Assembly: GCF_030272615.1 (NCBI RefSeq)
Contig: NC_081414.1
Location: forward strand, 3,411,501 to 3,475,500
Direction of reading: 5' to 3'
From: Cryptomeria japonica
Lineage: Eukaryota; Streptophyta; Pinopsida; Cupressales; Cupressaceae
DNA length: 64,000 bases
Under the pieces are notes generated by a model. That model worked only from the letters and a program-made list of their open reading frames with translations, did no database searches and was not told the DNA's origin. Shown piece by piece: positions 11,201-22,960 of the stretch. The position numbers and the translations under genes are program-made. Within the stretch, counting starts at the first letter, position 1; each line of letters opens with the position of its first letter.

Positions 11201-11910
11201 TCTACTCATATTTCTTCTTTGAACTGATTAGAGCTATTTTCATCTTTCATTCATGTTGCTGTCCAGATCTAAACAAAAAATAATGAAATTTGCAAAAGAA
11301 TTAAGTAATTAACCAATAATGTTTATCTTAAAAAAAGCAATACAGGGAATGACAAAGAATCAGTTCAGGTATGGGCTGTTTGATGTAGTATATTGGTGAA
11401 GATCAATTGTGGATCACATATATTGAAGATGATTCATGGTACTATAATAGGAATTTGAATGAATCATGCATTTTAATGAAATGGAGGAACTGTTTTCTGT
11501 TATATTTCTACCATTCTTGTTGTGTGTTGAAGGTTATAAATTTCACAGCAGATCACATTTTAATATATTATATGGATCAACATAATCACATTTGGTTTTC
11601 CTCACTAGGTTCTGGGAAGCCTTTGCTCTCACTTGATGAGATAGAGGAGGGACAAAAGGACAAGAAGAAAGACGAAGTGAAGCTTGTCACATATTCATAT
11701 ACTTTCTTCCATATTATTTTTGCTCTTGCCAGCATGTATTCTGCTATGCTTTTAACTGGTTGGACAAGCTCAACAAAAGATGGTGAAAAACTCATTGATG
11801 TTGGCTGGTCATCAGTTTGGGTGCGTATTGGCACCGAGTGGATCACGGCTGCTCTGTATATTTGGTCCCTGATTGCTCCCATTGTATTTCCAGACAGGGA
11901 GTTTGTTTGA
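8257..11910 (+). CDS. SERINC: SERINC-family membrane protein, last two exons
   Basis: Exon 8257-8497 follows a ttggacag acceptor and ends AGAGCAG before GT. Exon 11609-11910 follows a pyrimidine-rich ctcactag acceptor and ends in TGA. The splice keeps frame across Arg-Ala-Gly-Ser-Gly-Lys-Pro. The protein reads VNGSLLPASIISVYCSYLCY, then SGLSSEPRDYECNGL and SVVYSAVRAGSSTTLLSPPS. The second exon has TYSYTFFHIIFALASMYSAM, LLTGWTSS, VDVGW-like LIDVGWSSVWVRIG, and ends FPDREFV. These are hallmarks of the C-terminal half of plant SERINC/TMS1 proteins: polytopic membrane proteins linked to serine-lipid metabolism in yeast and animals, with poorly defined plant roles. About four hydrophobic segments are visible. 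No stop or frameshift is seen, so the gene may be functional. N-terminal exons are not in this window. Confidence 0.93.
9230..10090 (-). pseudogene. hAT-superfamily transposase C-terminal fragment
   Basis: Minus-strand frames, broken by several stops and shifts, read in order: DQRCN then HIHAAAYHLNPKFYFS, ILVGLNTCIERLVGDV, DYGATTPNLQKLAIHILSQP, SALGCERS, then EKRNKLTQKCFNDLVYVQYN and LDLDDIDPYSNW. This is the order of the hAT C-terminal dimerisation region found in Ac-like transposases and related domesticated proteins. Only the C-terminal part is recognisable. It sits in the SERINC intron in antisense. Sequence at 8820-8930 with repeated actcggcaa words may be a subterminal part of the same element; that is a guess. 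Confidence 0.75.
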
Positions 11911-14590
11911 TGTTCCACTGTTTTAAAACTGCATGATATAGTAAGACGAGCTGGAAGTTCATATATGAACTAACTTGATAAAGGCCTGTCTAGCTCAAGT
12001 GTCTTTTCATTAAACAATATGTCCATAAATTTACAGGTTTCACATACTTGTGATGTATTGAGACCCTAATTTACAGGTTTCTTATTCTATTTCTGGACAT
12101 TTTTAGATTGTAAGCTGTTGTGTTCTAAATATTTCAGTTCCATGTTTTTTGTTTGCCAGGAAATTTTTTCATTGATTATCATGTTCTGCACATTGTTATA
12201 TATATCTGGAAGTGCAGTGTGAGCTTATGTTTTCCAGATATAATGCATTTGACAAAGTCAATTTAATGATGTAAATCTGCCTCGTGGTTTTATGAAATTT
12301 GATGTTTTGCATAAATTTTCTGAGATGTAATTTTTTAATATTTTGCTGTTGGTACAACTCACCATACCTGAATTTGTGCAACAAGCTTTAGCTTTAAAGA
12401 TTACTTGCAAACTTAGTATTGCAGAGTGAGCACTATCATGTTCTGTGATTCTCGATGTAATACATCTTTAGTTTCATGTAAATATTAAACCAAAGCATCA
12501 CCAACTGTGAATATGGCATGCATGAGTCGATACCTTTGATTTGTTGGAATGCATTCTGTTGCAATGAAGAATCCTCTTACAGACCAGGGAATTATTTGCT
12601 AGTATAAAATGTAGTCACTTCTAGTTCTAGCAAAAATAACAATATGAACTATGGCATAAAAAGATATTTTCTTCAAAATATGAGTGTTCGAAACTTTGAA
12701 TAGTTGTGTTGGTCTAAACAGAAAACTTATGATTAAAGAAATTTAGTCATCTTGCTTATTATAAGCATAGTAAATGGTGTATAAACTAAATTGCTTGTCA
12801 CAGAAGGTATTCTCCACCAGCGCCACATCATTAAAATATTATCTGATGTTTACCTCTGGGCAGATTAACACGATGTAATGTGTTAGGGAATGTTTTCTTG
12901 TGTTTATGGAAAATGATTTACACTTTTATGTAAAATTGCAGTGTAGGATTTCATGAACGTTTGCGGGTCCAAGTTTGTGTTTGTGTATTATTTGATAATC
13001 ATGAAAACTCTGTCAAATATTCAGATTTACATCAGTTCATGCATTGGATGGATTACGCTACTTGAAATAAATTATAAAATCTACCTGCATCTAAATTGAA
13101 TTTTAACATATGGAAAACTCAATGAAGGATTAAACATTAGGATCTTACTTTTCTCAGAAACTTAAGTTTGTATTCTTAGGGTGTGTAGCTATTAGTATTT
13201 TGAATTTCACCCCAACTTTCTGCCAGTGACCAAAAACTGAAACACTTGGATTAAGCTCTACCATGACTTAACCGTAACCGTTTGCAAGTATGTGGTTTTT
13301 GAATGGCTTTATCCGTGATGATTTGAGCCATGCTCCCAGCAGAACCCATTGTGGGAGAACTGCTACAATCGGCCTGCTAGAAGGTGCCATAGTTGTTGGA
13401 CATCTGACCTAGATGGAAAGAATTGTTGTTGGAAAGATTTTTGCTTCTGGGATAGGCACTTATTTATAAAGAGGAAATCATAATGAGGCATATATAGTAT
13501 AGTTGGGAGTTTCTTTTTCTTAAATAACTTTGTCACCTAGATGAATATTATGTGGTGCATCTCACATCCCTTGAAAGTAATGAGTTGATATTTTAGAGCC
13601 TTATATCACCGAGCCTTTACAGTGCAGAGAATCGAAAAACAAAATAACAAGTTAAATGTGGCCTTGTAACATTTCGACGTGCAGCTCTTACATGGATAGA
13701 GAGGTTTTTAAGAACCTCGATGTAGTCTTTGCTTATTTTGCTGATGCTGTGATTAAGAGGCATATTGCAACTAAGTCTTGTGCGCATCATCTCAAAATTT
13801 CAAATTGGGACCATTATAATTCCGAAGGTGATTTCTTTTTACTTATGTTTTGTTCCACTGGGAGGATTTGAAAGATCTTGGAAGACATCTATTTTAAGAA
13901 TTTTTTAGGCTTTGCAGACAAATCTCTTTACCATGTCTGCACTCTAGTTTTATTTACTTTCTTGAGGGTTTTCCACTTCATTTTTGATTGTATGCGTGAG
14001 GCCCACATGTTTCCTCCTGTTCACATTTCATTTTTATAGACCTTTAACTTAACCCTAGATGATCATCTTCTCTCAGAATAAATTAAACTATCATTGCAAG
14101 TACGATGTTGTTGTGTGCTCTTGACCACCATAGTTTTGTGGGCAAAATTCATCTTATTAGTTTAATTAAATAATAAAGAAAGGGTTCACACTCTAGTTGA
14201 CCCATGCCTATCCAGCAAACTAAAAAGCAATTTATAAAGAGTTTTTGAAAAAAGTTCAAGTGTCTCCTTCAAATGACTTGCTTTTTAGTTTTGATAGATA
14301 AACATTTCTGGATGGATGTGAGGTATTCGTGGATGGATAAGTCCAAAGGGAAAAATGGAGTTGTGTGGAAAGGTATGATGGGATGGTGAAGTCCAAAAAT
14401 ATGGTGGGGATCAAGGAAAAGTCAGACTTAGATGGTAAGGAATGCTTGGATGACAAAATTTGAATCTTCATAACTAAATAGTTAGAATATTGGACATGTC
14501 TCCATACTTGAGACTTCAGGGACCTTAGATGTAGACATGGAAAAGAAGAGGAAGAACACACACAAAATTGGATAAGGAAGACATTAGAAA
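11911..14590. other. SERINC 3' UTR and unassigned flank
   Basis: The SERINC 3' UTR begins here. No certain polyadenylation signal could be chosen. The remainder to about 14590 is AT-rich single-copy-looking sequence without recognisable coding motifs. A 101-residue frame on the minus strand at 14256-14561 resembles no known protein. Confidence 0.5.
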
Positions 14591-14599
14591 TAAGAAAGA

Positions 14600-14960
14600 G
14601 GCATTTTGGTCCATAACATGAGTTGTTACAAATGGGGACATGCCAATGGAAAAGAAGCCCATGATAGATCCATTTGTATACTACCTTCCATTCAGGTTAG
14701 CCACTTTATCGAAAGTAACATACCAAAATTTGTTGTACAATCCACATTGATTTTGTCTGGGTACATAACCACTTGGTTCCACATTGTTAATACTTATGGC
14801 AATATTTACCCTTTTCAAATCCATAGCAAAATATGTTCTATATGACTTGGACGCCTTCAAACCTAAATCATTCATAACCTGGAATGGAATGATATTATTT
14901 GAAATTTTAGATTCCAACATACAATTGTGAACTAGCCATCCATTGATCAATAATGTGGTG
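14600..14960 (-). pseudogene. Retropepsin remnant of an old Ty3/gypsy element
   Basis: The minus-strand frame at 14950-14681 reads SKISNNIIPFQVMNDLGLKA, similar to the flap side of gypsy retropepsins (SNxIPxxVMxxLGL). A second frame reads MYPDKINVDCTTNFGMLLSI and a third MEGSIQMDLSWASFP, both matching the downstream end of gypsy protease domains. Two frame changes are needed to join them. The catalytic Asp-Ser/Gly-Ala is not clearly preserved. Orientation and order fit the gag pieces at 15480-15829 and 23986-24740. Confidence 0.6.
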
Positions 14961-15479
14961 TAGAAGAGATCATCAATAAATTAGACAATAGATAAGAAAT
15001 ATGGTCTATTTCTTTTATAGTAATGATTAGGAATATCAATAAGATGGTCTATTTCTTTTATAGTAATGAAGTAAGACGAAACCCTTTCTCTATGTTCAAG
15101 GTTCTAAGGAATTCTCCTATTCCCACTAAAACTTTATTTTGACTCAAACTTGAGCCATATCAACAGGGTTGTAATTGGTTAAGAAAACATCATGTGGAAT
15201 AGTGAAGCCATTAGCATGAGGAACATAAGGCATGACTCTTCCACAAGACACAAATCATCTTCACCAATCTTTTCTTTCCTTTTTATTCACCTCCTCCTCC
15301 CAATGGCTAGGATGGAGCTTGCTACATTTATTGTATTGGATCTTGTTTGCAAAGTTACTATTTCTTGTTTCACCTCCTTTGCTTTGTTTTCCTTTTTCAA
15401 CAATTAGTTCAATCCTCTTAGACACTATAGTATTAGCGATACCTATTCGAGGTACTTGTCTATTCCTTAATCAATATCT

Positions 15480-15829
15480 ATTCTAGACATACATTATTGT
15501 GGCTTTAATAAGGACTCTTTTGTCTTTATCTAATATTGTAGTCCCTTTGTACTTTTGCCTCATGAGTTCCCTTAGATGTTCAAAATCACAAGCAAATAAT
15601 TCGTGTTGCTTTGGACGAATATTATGACCATGTTGGAGCACTTCATCAACATTCTCGTGATCTAGATATTTAACTTCTTCATCCATGGATTCATATCCAA
15701 GTGTATCCAATCGATTAATTTTTCTTCCATTGTAATATAGAACATTTATCCTCATTAGGGAGCTCCTCTTCCTTGCTAGATAATTAAGGAATTGCACAAT
15801 TTGCTCTTCATGTCGAAGGTAGTGATTAT
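15480..15829 (-). pseudogene. Old gypsy gag-pol linker, left part
   Basis: Contains a 104-residue open frame with no recognised domain, rich in charged residues (ARKRSSLMRINVLYYNGRKI at the start). It is placed between the gag and protease remnants of the same old minus-strand element once Gypsy-B is removed at the attat duplication. Its function is not known; a spacer between gag and protease is the likely role. Confidence 0.4.
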
Positions 15830-16805
15830 TGTGTGTGTAAAAAGTGGATTTGTATTTGTATCTGTATCTGTATTAGAATACACAACACTTCAATTAAGTC
15901 ATTAAATGCATGGTCAGTAAATCAATAATCAATGAATAATGAAACCATTACAAAGCGACCTATTGCCTTCTAGTAGATGTGAGTTTAGTTTTGCTCTCAG
16001 ATTTCTATATGCAACACCAGTGACTAGATGACACCTAAACGAAGGATTTAATCTATATGAGTATGAAATTTAGCTAAATGGATGCAAGATTAAGCTGAAT
16101 ATGTTTGATTAAGCTAACATGATTTAAGCAATATGATTAAGCTAATGCAATATTCTCAATGCATAAAATCTCAATAGGCCTAAAGCAAAAACAACATAAT
16201 AATAATAATCTCCAGGTTCTTTTTTTTATGAGAGATGAGGGTTTGAATTTATAGAAAATTCAGAGAGAGACCAACGGTCAAGATTGATCAACGATGAGCG
16301 ACAGAGATTTTCCAAGAGGAAGTACAATCCAGGTGAGTTGATGTGATTGGATGTTTTTCTCAGCTTTAAAGGAAATTGAACTAAATTTAAGATAAAATTA
16401 GAAAAACTGATTTATTTCATATTTTATTCAATTTTGATATTTAATTGATTTAATTGTTTTTTTGAGATTTTTCAATATAATTCCATTTTGATTTCTTTTC
16501 TCAATTTTAATTCTTTTTTTCAGATTAATTCCTTTTTAATGATTCAATGTCAAATTGATTTATTAATTAAATATACTAGGATATTTAATTGAATAAATAG
16601 GATAATTGATTAAAATGATTTACTTGGAATGAATTAAATGATTATTTAATCAATATAGAATGATTTATCTGCCATGCGACATTGATGATTAGAGAATTAA
16701 TTGATTATGTGCTTGAGATTGATTTAATTGCCTTTGGTTAGGACCTTGGTGATGTAGCCGAGATTAGGGACCCATGGTTTAGGTGACCATTTTTAGGGTA
16801 TTACA
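15830..16805 (-). repeat. Gypsy-B 3' LTR
   Basis: 976 bp, TG at 15830, ends ttaca at 16805. Homologous to 22961-23980. Confidence 0.9.
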
Positions 16806-16819
16806 TTTGCCCCTCTTTG
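16806..16819 (-). other. Gypsy-B polypurine tract
   Basis: Minus-strand CAAAGAGGGGCAAA directly abuts the 3' LTR. The same tract is found at the same place in Gypsy-D, so the two are related. Confidence 0.85.
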
Positions 16820-17803
16820 AATTGATGTGCGAGCAACACATTGATTCAAAGAAAATTTAATGTCAAACAGATTATCAGTTCTGAACTTGATGGATCACAA
16901 ACCGATGAAGAACGAGATGTTCAGCTTGATTTGAAGTGATGAAGTTGAATAAATTAATTAAAGCGATACCGATCCTAGACTTGATTGAACTAGGATTGAC
17001 AAAGAGCGAAATACTGATCTTGAACTTGATGGATCAAGAAACGAATATCAATCTATAACTTGAGTGAACTAGATTGAGCAAAGAGATGAAATCGATACCG
17101 AACTTGATTGCACAAGAACTGATTGAGCAAAGAAAATGTCCAGCTTGATTTGATGCGATGAAGCTGAACACCTATTTGGATTGAGCGTGTGATCATTGTC
17201 AAAAAGACTCTTTAAACCCTTGATTATGTTTAAACGAATAACCAGCTTGGTAAGATGCGATGAAACTGATTACCGTTAAGAGACTGATTCAGATGAAGAC
17301 AATATCAATTTGATTTGGTGCGATGAAACTGATATGCCCCTAGCAATGAGGTTTAGTTGATTTGATTTGATTGATATTCGATTAATCTTTGATTGAAAAG
17401 ATTTTTTGCTCGACTTTAGATGAAGATTTGAATAATTTCTTGACTTTTTGATGACGCTATCGATAATGATGATGTAATGATCATGCCCCCTCGGGAGTGA
17501 AATCAAAAGATGGCAAAGTTACAATGATTTTAGGCAATTGAAATGATACAAAGATTAATGATGATAATTTGAGCACGAAGATGCATTGGAGATTTAAGTT
17601 GAAATCAAAATTGATTTGAGCGAAAAATGATGAGAAAAAGTGATCCGAAGGTGAAAGTACCAAGTGGTCAACGTTGTGATATTTTGACTAGAAAAATGAT
17701 CTCAGATTTCAATTTCGATCCCGAAAATGGACTCAGGACAGATGATTTAGTCAAGGGTATAAGTTTCACGGCCATCAAAGCAAGTTGAAAAATTAGGGTT
17801 TTC
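16820..17803. other. Spacer between Gypsy-B 3' LTR and PMD promoter
   Basis: No coding sense. It carries loosely repeated phrases such as cttgattgaactaggattga, gcgatgaaactgat and gatttgatg at irregular spacing, especially at 16880-17340. These look like an eroded long-period repeat. Confidence 0.5.
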
Positions 17804-17810
17804 TATATAA
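17804..17810 (+). promoter_or_regulatory. TATA box of Gypsy-B antisense PMD gene
   Basis: TATATAA in the context ttctatataaggggtg, 82 bp before the ATG at 17886. Gypsy-D has TATAAAA exactly 82 bp before its matching ATG. Promoter activity is inferred. Confidence 0.6.
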
Positions 17811-17885
17811 GGGGTGAAAAGGGTCATTTTCATTTCATTTTCACTTCTCAAAGTTTAAAAATTCAAAAATCACCTCTGAAGAAAA

Positions 17886-19092
17886 ATGGAAATTCCTAAT
17901 CATACCCACCGAGCTGCAAAGACGACATAATTGACCTAGGAACTATCCCCCTGCGGTAAGTGATTGATCTTGAGCTTCTTAAATTTTCAAATTTGTGAAT
18001 TTTTGCACGAGTTTCTTGTTTTAATTTCGTTTTAGCTTGTGTCTTATCATTTCGTCGTACTGCCAAGTAGGGTTTGCCGTACGAGTAACTGTTAAATGAT
18101 GTTGACTCGTATAAAGTCATTTATTTTGTCATTCTGTAGATACCCTTAGGTCGTACGAGAAATTTCATCAGGGCATGTTTAGTCGTTCTATTTGAAATAG
18201 TTACTTGTATCATAGAGTTTACTCGTACTGTTCGAAATCTTTACTCGTACGAGTTACTGCTCCTTTGTGTTTACTCATTTCCAAAAACAGTGAGCATTTT
18301 TTAGCATTGAAACTTGAAATTTTGATTTCTGTGATTGATTAGTTGGATTCATGGGCACTTTTGATAGCTTTCTAACTCAATTTGTATTGCGTACTGATGA
18401 GATTTCATTCGATTTTGTAGGTTAGCTTGCCGGACATACAGTTTCGATGTACTTATCTGTTGACCATGAGATTTGTTAGACAACTCTCAGATGCTCAGAG
18501 GGCTCATATTGAGGGATGTGGTTTTGGACACTTATTGCAGATGCCAAATATTCGTGTGAATCACGGATTACTGAGTGCATTAGTTGAGATATTTCATTTA
18601 GAGCATAATACGTTTCACCTGCCTACCGGGTAGATGACTATCACTTCTGAAGACGTATACAAGATTCTGAGGATTCCATTTTCAGGTGGCAGAGTGGATT
18701 ACGATTCATCTCCTCAGGTGGGGATCACAACATTACGCAGGATATTCCAGGATGACAGTCTAATAGTTTGATCCATTTCATGGGATGACCTGATGAGCAG
18801 ATATGGGGGGAGATTTCCCATTGCTTGTTTGTTGGCTGGACTGATAGGATGCTTTGTTATACCACACAAAGGTCAACAAGGATTCTTGTGTGGTTGGGGT
18901 AGGATTTTGGAGATGTTAGTTGCTCAGCCGAGGAGATTAGGTTGGGGATCTTACTTGCTGGCACACATGTATCATCAGATGCATGAGATCGCATACCGAG
19001 ATGTGAAGAGCATGGTTGTCGGGATGCTTATTCTACAGATATGGGCATGGGAGCATATCCCACTTTGCAAGCTAGCGGTCGATGATTTATAG
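17886..19092 (+). pseudogene. Antisense plant mobile domain (PMD) gene of Gypsy-B, truncated
   Basis: Exon 1 (17886-17955) starts MEIPNHTHRA and ends at CTGCG before GTAAGT. The intron (17956-18420) ends gattttgtag. Exon 2 reads LSDAQRAHIEGCGFGHLLQM, ALVEIFHLEHNTFHLPTG, SEDVYKILRIPFSGG, ACLLAGLIGCFVIPHKGQQG and LLAHMYHQMHEIAYRDVKSM, then LQIWAWEHI. This is the plant mobile domain (aminotransferase-like, PF10536) found in MAIN/MAIL proteins and in some gypsy elements. Stops follow LPTG and TT in exon 1, and a frame change lies near 18770. Compared with Gypsy-D the C-terminal half is missing. It is convergent with pol. Its role in the element is unknown; PMD proteins in plants affect silencing and genome stability. 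Confidence 0.82.
18055..18285 (+). repeat. TCGTAC motif array in Gypsy-B PMD intron
   Basis: Copies and near-copies of TTACTCGTACGAG occur at about 18055, 18077, 18107, 18151, 18183, 18205, 18223, 18245 and 18274. Many are 18-22 bp apart. The core CTCGTACGAG is a palindrome. The array is degenerate and lies wholly inside the predicted intron. Confidence 0.65.
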
Positions 19093-20810
19093 CCTCTGTT
19101 TTATGTTGTATACCCCATTTTTGTAGTTTATGTGATTCTTGCCCCAATAGACATTATTTATGACAATTTATATCATTTGTACCCCTTTGACATTGATACT
19201 TTTGATGAGAGATATATGACACATGATTCAATCTCATTGTTCTTGTGCTGAGTTATATGAGATGTTTTTGTGAGATATCCTTCTATATGCATTTTTCTAC
19301 ATGATGTTCTAAATGAATGCATTTCTTTTCAGTATGTATGTAATGCAGATGAATATGGATGCTTTTTTTTTTCATAAGCAATAATTGAGAAAAATGACGA
19401 GCTAATGATGTAAATGTATATTTTTTTTGTTTTTCATGAAATAATATGAATGCTGAATGAACTTATGGATCTATATATGATATGCTCATGAATACAGCTA
19501 ACATCCCATATAAGATTTTAAATTTCGATGCTTAAGAACTCAATTGTGTCGATAAAGTCAGTTGATTGCGTGGCGAAGAAATGATGATTGTTTCGAAGTC
19601 AGACTCTCATTCAAAGAACAAAGAGAGAGATTGCATTATGTTGAAATCACTTGCAATGCACAAAATTAAGAATGAATGAATGCAACCTAAAATTGAGTCA
19701 CTAGATTTTAATTTTCTTTTTATCATCACTGAGCGGAAATGTAGGAATAAACATAAGCATCAAAGCATGAAGAGCCAGGATGACCTGAATGTTACGTCCT
19801 TTTTAATATAGTAAGTGAACATAAGCATCAAGGCATAAAGAGCCAGGATGACCCGAATGTTGCCTGCATGGAAACACACTAGACAAAGCAGAGTTCCTTC
19901 CTTGTGATATGCAATATTGATTATCATGTCCGCAATGACCCTTGTATTGTTCATATCCTAGGACAAATTAAGCATGCATCCATATTGCAGGATAAAAAAA
20001 GTTACTGAAAACAGACAAGGAAATTATTCCAACCTCCCTGCAGCATACAAATAAACAGAGTCGAGGTATGTGTGGCGAGTTCACCTTGATGTGAAGGCAC
20101 TTATCATAGACACCCAACTTATGAGATGTCTTCAGATCATCAAAATCATTCCTACAAGCAGCAAACAAATAAAAGTATCATGCCCCCAATCCTTGCTCCT
20201 CTTAGTCAAGATAGACTTCCTCAAGTTCCTCAGAGGGAATAATAATCGACAACATTCAAAGAAAATTTCAATCAGAGCTCAAAACAGTTTTCAGTGTTCT
20301 TGCTTTATGTGTTTATTTAGTGGTAAAACTTTGTAGTGGATAGGAGACAGTTGTCTGATGTAGATTGGGCGACTAGATACTACCGACAGAAAGATGACCT
20401 GGTTGAACTACTTAGGACATTTAAATTGATTAGTTGAGTAACCTAAGATAAGACGTTGATCGGTTTCAAGCCATGAGGGTTCCAAGAAGAACCAAGGTGT
20501 CACGAAAGCGACTGAAGGATATATGCAAGCCAAAGCGAAGATGCAGAAAAGAAGGGAATGCCAAATTTGTGTTGATAGATGGAGCACTTGAGTACAAGAG
20601 GCGCCTGTTTACCAGGATTTCACCTGCTTGACAAAGATTCTTTCTTTTTTTACTACCAAGGTCCCTGTTTACTAGGTTTTCACCCAGGAATTTTTTCAAG
20701 AAGTTTTCTGATTTTTTATAATTTCTTCATGACTTTTTCTAATTTTTAGAATTTCTTTAGGACTTTTTTTTATTTTTAGAATTTCTTCAGGACTTTTTCG
20801 CAGTACAGAT
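19093..20810. other. Gypsy-B non-coding region between PMD and pol
   Basis: AT-rich with many ATGAATG/ATGCA words at 19300-19500, like the region after the Gypsy-D PMD gene. A 48-bp phrase at about 19748 (cataagcatcaaagcatgaa) is repeated near 19810. No gene recognised. Confidence 0.6.
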
Positions 20811-20819
20811 TGCTGGAGC

Positions 20820-22960
20820 AGAGAATGCTAGGTGTAGAATTTCTTCAAGTGGATGGTGTTGATCGGTTCACAGAGATTTTCTCCTTCCGATGTTGAGAGT
20901 TGATAGGCACCAGAGCCAAAGGTTGTAGTAGCGATGTAGGGACCCAACCAGTTGGGTTCAAACTTCCCCTTTTGTTCTCAAAATTGTTGATTTTTAGGAT
21001 TCTCTTAAAATAAGGTCACCAACCTGAAATTCTCTGTGTCGAACTTTCTTGTTATAACCTCTAGACATTCTTTTCTGATAAGCTCTCAGATGATCAAACG
21101 CCACTTGCCGACGTTCATCTAGCAATTCAAGTTCCTGCAATCTAGATACTTTGTGATCTTCATCAGTGACAAGACCTTGAAGAGAAAATCTCAAAGAAGG
21201 GATTTCCACCTCTATAGGAAAGACTGCTTCAACCCCATATACCAAAGCAAAAGGTGTAGCTCCTGTAGGTGTTCTGATGCTTGTTCGATAAACCCACAGT
21301 GCCGGATTGAGCTGTAGATGACGATCCTTTCCAGATTTGTTGACCGTTCTATGTAAGACATGCAACAAATTTTTGTTAGATGCTTCAGCTTGACCGTTAC
21401 CTTGAGGGTAATATATAGAAGACCAATGCTGTTTGATTTTGAACTTTTCGTAGAGTTCATCTAGGTCCTTGTGTTTTAAAGCATCCTCCATTGTCAGTCA
21501 CAATCGAACAAGGTATGCCATACCTACAAATGATATAGTTAAGGATAAACATAGCTACTTGTCTGCCAGTTGCTTTGATTAGCAGAACCGCTTCAACCCA
21601 CTTGGTGAAGTATTCAGTTGTAGTTATGATAAAATTGTATCCATTAGAGGATGCATGATAGATTTGGCCAATAAGATCAAACACCCATTGCTAAAAAGAC
21701 CAATGTGTGATAAAAGGTATTAGCTCTCTGGCTGGAGCATGTATGAGATGCCCATGTAGCTGACATTTCTCACAAGTTTTAGCAAATTTTATAGCATCTT
21801 TTTCCATATCTAGCCAATAGTAGCCAACCCTTAGCAGTTTTCGAGCTAAAGTTAGATCGTTTGAGTGAGATCCACAAATACCTTCACGGACTTCAGATAA
21901 TGCATGTTGGGACTCTTCAGATTCTAGACACCTAAGCAAAGTACTATCCAAACCTCACCTATACAAATCGTTAGCAATGATGACATACCGTGAAGTGTTT
22001 CGGGTTAGGTTTCTTTTCTCATTACGGGTAAGGTTATCAGGGATAATTTGGTCACATAAGTAAGAGTAGATATGACTATAGTGAGATGAGTCATGTCCAA
22101 TGATAGAACATACTATCTGTGACTCAGGGGAATCATAAGCAGGATAATGAAGCTCTTCCACCAGGAATTCATAGTGGTACTCAAATTCTTGTAGCTGTGG
22201 TATAGATGCCAATGTAGCCATAACATTTGCTGCTCTGTTTGCTGATCTGGGTATCTGCTGAAATGATACAAAAGTAAAGTATTTCTTAAAGTCATCAACC
22301 ATTCTTTTGTAGGGAATCAGTTTTTCATCCCAAGTTTGATATATATCATTGATCTGGTTGATTATTAGCTAAGAGTCACCATAGATGTATAACTCAACAA
22401 CTTTCCATTCAATAGCTAGCTTCATTCCATTTACCAAGGCTTCATATTCTGCAATATTGTTTGTACAAGGAAAGAGGATCTTGTACGCATTTGGGATTGA
22501 ATATCTTTGAGGAGTGATAAAAAGAATTCCAACACCAAAACCTTGTTGAGTAAAAGACCCATCAAAGAACATTTTCCAGGATCGCTGAGTAAGGTGCATC
22601 ACGAATTCATTTGGAAATTCTATGTGCAAAGGTTGATTGTCTTCAAGCGGAGCATCAACAAGTTGATCTGCAATGACTTGTCCTTTAATAGCTTTACGTT
22701 CTATATATTCAATGTCAAATTCTGTAAGAATCATAACCCACTTAGCCAATCTCCCTGTAAGCGTTGCCTTGCCAAGAAGATATTTGAGCGGATCTATTTT
22801 AGCCACCAGTTTGATAGAATGTGCCAACATGTAATGTCTTAATTTCTATGATGCAAAGACCAATGCTAGACAAGCTTTCTCATTAATAGTATAGTTCATC
22901 TCATAGGACACCAACGTCCGACTGATATAATATATAGCTCTTTCCTTTTTATTCTCATCC
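20820..22960 (-). pseudogene. Gypsy-B pol remnant: RNase H, second RNase H and integrase
   Basis: Reading minus from 22960: RAIYYISRTLVSYEMNYTIN and HSIKLVAKIDPLKYLL from the RT-linked RNase H, then RLAKWVMILTEFDIEYIERK. The second, Tat-type RNase H has KMFFDGSFTQQ, NNIAEYEALVNGMKLAIEW and YIYGDS, then ANRAANVMATL. The integrase has CGSHSNDLTLARKLLRVGYYW, a C-x2-C knuckle, IVTDNGGCF and YPQGNGQAEASNKNLL. The C-terminal region continues to about 20820 with SRLQELELLDERRQVAFDHL. Stops at several points and frame changes near 21490 and 21000 break it. RT catalytic residues, protease and gag are absent, so this is a derivative that could move only with help. Confidence 0.88.

Noticed and set aside
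15483..15797. An independent host gene of 104 residues
   Set aside because: It falls between gag and protease traces of an old gypsy element on the same strand and has no known domain.
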